From contig NC_134137.1 in NCBI RefSeq assembly GCF_033958435.1, positions 175,039,501-175,103,500 on the forward strand: a DNA stretch of 64,000 bases. The letters are read 5' to 3'. Shown in pieces: positions 60,439 through 64,000 of the stretch. The notes beneath the pieces were generated by a model. That model was not told the origin of the DNA. It saw nothing but the letters and a program-made list of their open reading frames with translations, and searched no databases. Origin of the DNA: Carettochelys insculpta (taxonomy: Eukaryota > Chordata > Testudines > Carettochelyidae). The first letter of the stretch is position 1, and each line of letters starts with the position of its first letter. Made by a program: the position numbers and the translations under genes.

Positions 60439-61569
60439 GATCAGTCCTCCACCAATGATGCCACCCCCTCACTCCCCGCAAGCCCCTTTCATCTGTCAGG
60501 CTGCCTGCTGCTTAATATGGCAACCTTCAGGACAGCCCCGGGAACCACACTTGGAGCAACCACACCCCTGCCTGCTCCTGAGCACTGCAGCTGGATGGCT
60601 CCTTCCTGCCAGAGTGGTGCACTGACTTGCTTTCACCTCTGGATATAAACTAAGTAATGTTTGTGCAGCATTCAGCTACTGAATGGGGAACACTATCCAA
60701 ACACCGAGAAGGAAATGAATCATTTTGTAGTCAGTGCAGGATTTGGATGGTGAGTATTAAATAAGACCTGGGGCCATTGAATGTGAAGGATAAAATTAAA
60801 TGTTGAATATTGGGTTTTGGTTGGCAATTTTTTTAAAGTACCATTTGAGCATCCAATTAAAGACTTTATCATAATTCTTATGTACAATGAGGCTGCATTA
60901 AGGTTAATTTTGGCATTTCCTAACTGTTGAGTGCTTGACATTGCAACCTAGTTTTATGGCTATAATGTAATACATACAAATATGACAAAAATACTGAATA
61001 GGTGTAAGCCAGTAGTTATGTTTAGAAATAACTTTTATATATGGTTCATTCAACCAATAGGATATTCCTGGTTCTACGCCTAAATATATTCTGCCTGAAG
61101 TAATGTTATTCTGAGGTGGTTTTATATGCCTTGTTTTCAAAACATTGTTTCCAAATGCATGTATTCTTACAATGCATACGCATTGGCCATCAGTTCCTAG
61201 GAATGTCAGTACTGATGTTAGTGCCTCAGAAACCTGTCTAACCCCTTTAAACCAGGAATGTCCTTATACTAACCCCAAGCGGGATGTACACCCTCCCTCC
61301 CCTGCCCCTCCCCCCACAAGTTTCTCCCACACCACCCTCTCCCCACTTGCCAACTAGTTACTTTTGCTGAATTGCCCAAGAGTTCAGTTTTGGCTGGTGT
61401 TGGGTTACAAATCATGGGAATGCCTGTAGCAGAAGAAGGTGGTGGTGCATGCCAGTTGGCAATGGATTGGTGGCGTGAACTGTGGTACAATAAACAGCAG
61501 TGGCCAGAGCAAGTGGTGAGCAGCTGGACGAACAAACAAGGTGCCTTCCCTCCTTTTGAAACATTGAGA

Positions 61570-61765
61570 TATACATATCTCATGGAGCTAGAAGGGACCT
61601 TGAGACGTCATCAAGTCCAGTCCCCTGACCTCACAGCAGGACCTATCCCCCTCCCTGACAGGCTTTTTTTAAATCTAACCTGCCCCCAAACCCTTGAAAG
61701 GCAGCCTCACGGATGGAGTTCACAACCATGGGTTTACAAGGCCAGTGCTCTCACTACTGAAATAT
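61570..61765 (-). mobile_element. CR1 LINE 3' end fragment
   Basis: The reverse complement of a CR1 3' end: TATCTCATGGAGCTAGAAGG, GACCTTGAGACGTCATCAAG, TCCAGTCCCCTGACCTCACA and GCAGGACCTATCCCC. The part from about 61685 (CCCAAACCCTTGAAAGGCAG, ACAACCATGGGTTTACAAGG) is the familiar continuation of one turtle subfamily. Confidence 0.8.
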
Positions 61766-62489
61766 TCTCTCCCCCTCCACATCTGGGAGGTGAACTCACA
61801 TAAAAGCACATCTGAACTCTGCGTCTCCATTGAGAAATGACAGCAGTGCAAGGAAGTGGAGGGAAAAGAGAGGGCATGTTAATGAAATATTGAACAACGA
61901 AATGTTTCTTTGTTGGACTATGCTTTTAGTGACTGCTCCAGAATGCCAGATCTGTGACTGGGAACTTACATAAACGCATGTTTCCTAATTCTTAATTGTT
62001 GACTAATTTTTTGGTCTCTACCATGCCACAGGACTGCCTATTGCATGTTTCTTACTAGTTCAAGATTTTTAAACGCATTATTCACATAGATTTTAATGGT
62101 TACAAACTACCATGACGTTTACAGTTCTCTGTTTTGTCGGAGCTCATAAACTGAAGCCAAAGTGTCATCCAATTAACTGTTCACTGAAGTCTCTTTTCAT
62201 CTCTTCTTCTACACCTCTGAGAGCTCAGTAGGACTGCTCAAAATACTGTGGAATGCTGACTTGGACCCCACTCAGCCTACTCTGAACCTGCTTAGTTGCA
62301 AACACATTTGCTGGCTTGTGCTTGACAAATAGAAGACCGGCACAAAAAAAAAAAAAGTGAGAGCTACGGTAAAGGCTTAGTTATCCAGTGCACAGCTAAC
62401 TAGCACACTGTGTTAACTGGTGTGCCACAGGCCAGCAGCCCATGGATGTCATTTCTTTTTGTAAGAGTGCCGTAAGAGAAACCCTACAA

Positions 62490-63187
62490 TGAGTTACTGA
62501 AAGGAGCTCATTGAACATCCCTGTGCTCCAACTTCTTTAATATAGCCATTCTCAATGCACATCCCCACCCTAGCACCAGACCACAAGGCCTCAGAGTACA
62601 TTAACCACCAGGGATATTTCTCTATGGTGTTGCAGGAGTTGGTGGATCGCGAAGGTTGTTTCAGTGTCATCACTGCGGGGTGGTCGGGAAGGGTGCAAAT
62701 CTTTAGGAAAGCTGGTCTGTTTACAAGGGTCCAGAGTGGAATTTTTGTCCCAGACCAGAAAATTAAATTGGGGCCATGGAAATGCTGATAGTGGTTCTTG
62801 ACGACCCTGATCATCCCTTGTTTCCTTGGTTCATGAAGCCATACACAGGCTCGCTGGACTCCAGTAAGGCGCTCTTCAACTACAGGCTGAGCAGACTGGT
62901 GGTGTAATGTGCCTTTCGCTATTTAAAAGCCAGGCTCAGGTGCCTGCTGACCAACTTAGACCTCAGCGAATAATACGTTACCCTTGTCATTGGGGTCTGC
63001 TTTAGTCTTCATAATATTTGTGAGGTAAAGGGGGACAATATCATGCCAGCTTTGGGGGCAGAGGCAGAGATCCTGGCCAGAAATTATTGACAGCCTAACA
63101 CAAGGGCAAACAGGAAAGCATAGAAAGAGGCAATGAAAATCAGGGATGCCTTGAAAACCAAGTTTATGAATGAGCATGAAAGGCATT
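62490..63187 (+). pseudogene. Harbinger DDE transposase (HARBI1-like) relic, second element
   Basis: In frame from 62555: L-A-P-D-H-K-A-S-E-Y-I-N, G-Y-F-S-M-V-L-Q-E-L-V-D-R-E-G, A-G-W-S-G-R-V and G-I-F-V-P-D-Q-K-I. After a frameshift near 62780: D-D-P-D-H-P-L-F-P-W-F-M-K-P-Y-T-G, L-D-S-S-K-A-L-F-N-Y-R-L-S-R, a stop, C-A-F-R-Y-L-K-A-R-L-R-C-L-L-T-N, a second stop, then L-H-N-I-C-E. The second family Asp (G-D-x-x-Y-P region, here D-D-P-D-H-P) is kept. The codon of the family's catalytic Glu (V-E-C-A-F) is TAA here, and the first Asp (I-D-G-T-H) is not readable. The element is dead. Confidence 0.85.
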
Positions 63188-63319
63188 AACTAGCAACTCC
63201 TCCACACCCATGCTGCTTCCTTGCCCTTTATGAAACCCCTTCCAACCACGTGACAACCCTCACTACCACACCCAGTCCCACAGCATGGACCCCAAAGTAT
63301 GTTAACAAATAAGTGAAAC

Positions 63320-63325
63320 TTTATT
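63320..63325 (-). terminator. Poly(A)-like hexamer between the convergent genes of the second Harbinger relic
   Basis: TTTATT on + (AATAAA on -) lies between the transposase relic (ending about 63187) and the minus-strand companion frame (63434-63901), in the position expected for the end of the companion transcript. Confidence 0.35.
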
Positions 63326-63433
63326 TTTCTAACCTACAATGCTTGTGTTTAGAGAGCCCTAATGGCAGGGTAGAGGTAAAACAAGAGAATAATAAGTTCA
63401 TGGTTCATATATTAGCCTTCTGCTGGTGGCTGA

Positions 63434-64000
63434 TTATCTGGGGCTAAAGTGCAGGGATCCCCATGACCTTCCCCCCTTCATTCTGAGTCCCTGAAAAGAG
63501 AAGGGAGTGGAATGTGAAGAGGGAGGAGGTATGTAAAGTGGGGACATAAATTTATGGGAGCTGCAGAGCTCTGTGCAGCGGAGGGGACTGACTGTGTGGC
63601 AAAAGATCTGAAATGGGGAGGGTGCCTGGAATGGCCAGGAAGATACAAAGCACTGACCATGGGAGGAGAATGAATGTGGCAAGGGTGGCATGTAATGGGG
63701 GTGCCTGGAGTGACCAGAGGATACAGAGCCCCCAACCAGGTGAGGAGAATGAATATGGATAGGGTGGCTTGTAATGGGGTATGTTTTGGACAGGGGTGCA
63801 GAGTTTATTGATTTTGATTTTTCAAGCATTGCTTCCATGACCTTAGTCTGCATTGTCATTGTTGACAGGACTGAAGCATTAATTTTTGCTTGATTGTCCA
63901 CTATGTTTTGTGCAGCTCTCTCAGTTCATCTTTTTCCTTTGCTGCCACTTCAAAATAATTCTCCATCATTTCTTGCCATGACTACTTCCTCCTCCACATT
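63434..64000 (-). pseudogene. Probable SANT/Myb-like companion gene of the second Harbinger relic, C-terminal part
   Basis: A minus-strand frame of 155 codons (63434-63901) begins in Q-A-K-I-N-A-S-V-L-S-T-M and V-M-E-A-M-L-E-K-S, then a long Pro/Ser/His-rich region with short repeats (S-G-H-S-R-H-P around 63650 and 63720). Its location tail-to-tail with the transposase matches the first Harbinger relic, where the SANT-like gene faces the transposase. Upstream on - (63902-64000) E-K-D-E-L-R-E-L-H-K, in a shifted frame, would be the end of a coiled segment. The DNA-binding domain would lie beyond the window edge, so the identity is inferred from context. Confidence 0.5.

Larger units (their letters stand above)
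42576..64000. other. Intergenic region downstream of DSCAM
   Basis: No host exon was recognised on either strand. In mammals the gene beyond the DSCAM 3' end is PCP4 in convergent orientation; none of its short exons was recognised here. Stretches without identifiable content: 42816-44350, 47316-48180, 52780-55080, 55830-57000, 57310-59340, 60440-61560 and 61770-62480. Confidence 0.7.

Noticed and set aside
42576..64000. Search for PCP4 or another neighbour downstream of DSCAM
   Set aside because: No exon with an IQ motif or other familiar sequence was seen on the minus strand. Exons this short could be missed by eye, or the gene lies beyond the window.

Overview
The window is vertebrate nuclear DNA from a non-avian sauropsid, most likely a turtle. 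It carries one recognisable host gene: the 3' end of DSCAM (Down syndrome cell adhesion molecule) on the + strand. Four consecutive coding exons are present (2699-2848, 8221-8418, 14462-14764, 41624-41964). All have consensus GT/AG borders and mutually compatible phases, and they encode about the last 330 residues of the receptor's cytoplasmic tail, ending in a PDZ-binding T-L-V carboxyl terminus. The 3' UTR follows, with a poly(A) signal at 42545-42550. The reading frame looks intact. The turtle assignment rests on the repeat population recognised by eye: CR1 LINEs with ATTCTATGA-type 3' tails, MIR-like SINEs, hAT and Tigger-like non-autonomous elements, and many PIF/Harbinger-related elements with GGCTAYGTCTACACTAG-type ends. 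No database search was run.

Layout. 1-2698 is the end of an upstream DSCAM intron with a hAT-like MITE. 2849-8220 and 8419-14461 are introns with a Tigger-like element, a Harbinger-type element around a GC-rich minisatellite, and a recent fold-back insertion flanked by a perfect 15-bp target-site duplication (TSD). 14765-41623 is the 26.9-kb last intron. It holds several CR1 fragments, a 3-kb two-gene PIF/Harbinger relic (about 27410-30474), a Tigger-like element, a hAT-like element (38049-38736) and G-rich blocks. From about 42570 to 64000 I see only intergenic sequence. It contains hAT elements with clean 8-bp duplications, MIR and CR1 copies, and a dead non-LTR retrotransposon with a 304-bp MITE inside its reverse transcriptase. 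It ends with a second Harbinger-type relic (62490-64000), cut by the window edge.

The host message is simple: four exons encoding one cytoplasmic tail. The complex part is the transposon record, which includes at least three nested insertions that can be dated relative to each other, and two Harbinger relics in opposite orientation with the same convergent transposase/SANT-like gene plan. I found no CRISPR array, operon, tRNA, rRNA, complete viral gene or evidence for a new molecular system. The most unusual object is the 195-bp fold-back insertion at 12114-12308.
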